Source of the DNA: JBDKVA01 sp039679375
GTDB taxonomy: Bacteria; Bacillota; Clostridia; Acetivibrionales; DTU013
Direction of reading: 5' to 3'
DNA length: 42,145 nucleotides
Assembly: GCA_039679375.1 (NCBI GenBank)
Contig: JBDKVA010000148.1
Span: 1 to 42,145, forward strand
Part shown: positions 41,044 to 42,145 of the stretch, in pieces
How positions within the stretch are numbered: the stretch's first letter is position 1
How the letters are laid out: each line of letters begins with the position of its first letter
Translations under genes and position numbers: made by a program
The notes under the pieces: generated by a model
What the model saw: the letters and a program-made list of their open reading frames with translations, nothing else
Told to the model about the DNA's origin: nothing
Database searches by the model: none

Positions 41044-42145
41044 TCAGTCATACAATGCCTTACACACCTTCTCGATTGCTTTTATAATGTCATTCGTATC
41101 CTCGTCCGTGTAAAGCGGTCCGATTCCTATGGATACATAGCTCCCGTATATATTGTTCGTCTTGGGGCAGACTATTTTTGATTCGTAAACGGCATCTTCG
41201 CCTGCATAACCTTTGCCGAATGGAGGCAGGGATGGATGTACCTGAGCTGTAGACTTGATAGGATATTCATCCACCATGTTTACGCAGTTTGAGGATGGAC
41301 CAATTGGAATTCCTTCAGCTGCAAGGCATTCCGAAAACTTTTCAGCCTCCTGCCTGCTTGCGAACTTCATAAATAAAGTTATACCACAATCGCCTTCATC
41401 CGTCTTTCTAAATGAAAAATGAGAGTTGGATTTGAAATATTCCTTGATCCTGGAGTGATGTTTACGGCAGCATTCCAGCACTTTAGGAAGCTTTTTAAAT
41501 TGAGCTCCTATAAAAGCGCCTTGCAGTTCGCCCATTCTGAATTGAAGCCCCGCAAAACTGTACTTTTTATCTGCAAGCTCCTTGTTTTTTAACTGATTTT
41601 CAAACACCGGCCTTACAGATCCAAGATCGTGATAACGGACTGCCCTGACAAAATACTCTTCATTATCGGTATAAAGCAGTCCTCCTTCTCCGCATGATAT
41701 TACTTTATTAGCCTGAAAACTTGTTATAGCAATGTCTCCGATCGTTCCAAGCTTTCTGCCTCGGTATTCTCCTCCGAAAGCCTGTGCGCAGTCTTCTACA
41801 ACAATAATTTTATTTGCCCGGGCGATCCGCATGATTTCATCCATATTGGCCGGTCCGCCCTGATAATGTATGACAATGACGGCCTTTGTTTTTTTCGTAA
41901 TTTTCTTTTCGAAATCATACGGGTCGATGTTCAGTGAGTCGTCAATATCGGCAAATACCGGCAACGCTCCTGCGTTGACAACCGCACAGTAATCCGAAAA
42001 CCACCCGAACCCGGGCATGATAACTTCATCACCCGGCCCGGCGTTAATAGCGGCCATTGCACAATAAAGCGCTGCTGATCCGCTGGATACGGCAAGGGCA
42101 TATTTGCAGCCGAAGCTTTCCCTGACGCTTTTTTCAAAGTCCTCG
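41044..42145 (-). CDS. DegT/DnrJ/EryC1 family PLP-dependent aminotransferase (5' end outside the window)
   Basis: A partial gene: the frame stays open to the right edge, and the visible protein before the internal Met at 42057 already shows family sequence (FGCKYALAVSSGSAALYCAM). Features are the PLP-phosphate Ser/Gly loop VSSGSAALY, the VVEDCAQAFGG motif with the Asp that holds the pyridine nitrogen, and SFQANKVISCGEGG with the Schiff-base Lys (codon 41704-41706). Relatives aminate nucleotide-linked keto-sugars for surface glycans or antibiotics, or make scyllo-inosamine. Neighbouring SLH proteins make a cell-surface glycan role plausible. The true start is beyond 42145. Confidence 0.9.
   Translation of the reverse strand, partial: EDFEKSVRESFGCKYALAVSSGSAALYCAMAAINAGPGDEVIMPGFGWFSDYCAVVNAGALPVFADIDDSLNIDPYDFEKKITKKTKAVIVIHYQGGPANMDEIMRIARANKIIVVEDCAQAFGGEYRGRKLGTIGDIAITSFQANKVISCGEGGLLYTDNEEYFVRAVRYHDLGSVRPVFENQLKNKELADKKYSFAGLQFRMGELQGAFIGAQFKKLPKVLECCRKHHSRIKEYFKSNSHFSFRKTDEGDCGITLFMKFASRQEAEKFSECLAAEGIPIGPSSNCVNMVDEYPIKSTAQVHPSLPPFGKGYAGEDAVYESKIVCPKTNNIYGSYVSIGIGPLYTDEDTNDIIKAIEKVCKALYD

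Overview
The window looks like chromosome from an anaerobic, spore-forming Gram-positive bacterium of the class Clostridia. Evidence: a spoIIR gene, two S-layer-homology (SLH) proteins, an oxygen-sensitive glycyl radical enzyme with its activase, YtcP/LplB-type sugar permeases and a membrane-anchored YesN-type AraC regulator. Ribosome binding sites are strong (AGGAGG-like), and several promoters are near-consensus TTGACA/TATAAT with 17-bp spacers. Almost all genes lie on the minus strand. I saw no rRNA, tRNA, insertion sequence, phage gene or CRISPR array.

Region 1 (80-1720) is a guaB-type IMP dehydrogenase with its own promoter. Region 2 (1801-15808) is one coherent catabolic unit. A LacI-type regulator with a consensus promoter and a double palindromic operator lies upstream of an apparent 11-gene operon. 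Its order is: lipoprotein binding protein, two permeases and two ATPases of a branched-chain-amino-acid/carboxylate (Liv) type ABC importer, a UroD/MtaA-fold protein, two divergent shikimate/quinate-dehydrogenase-fold oxidoreductases, a glycyl radical enzyme with glycerol-dehydratase-like catalytic residues, its radical-SAM activase, and a large ROK-like ASKHA protein. The last three genes are coupled by ATGA overlaps. This is the best candidate for an undescribed pathway: uptake of a small, probably carboxylated and hydroxylated (hydroaromatic or polyol-like) compound, NAD(P)-dependent oxidoreduction, and radical elimination of water or another group.

Region 3 (15974-31524) is a second accessory catabolic region. 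It has two AraC-family regulators, a YtcP/LplB plus lipoprotein sugar importer without its own ATPase, a U32-like Fe-S protein, a QueG/RdhA-like Fe-S (probably corrinoid) protein, a GH42-like multidomain protein, a beta-propeller protein, a Gfo/Idh/MocA oxidoreductase and an alpha/beta hydrolase. The last gene's promoter sits between two related palindromic operators. Several intergenic gaps here are packed with perfect inverted repeats.

Region 4 (31531-42145) looks like conserved housekeeping and envelope sequence: spoIIR, an 81-bp tandem-spaced repeat, pyrG, a CtpA-type S41 protease, two SLH-domain proteins and, running off the right edge, a DegT-family PLP aminotransferase. Functional names rest on recognised motifs and remembered family features. 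No database search was possible, and the substrate of the glycyl radical operon is inferred, not known.
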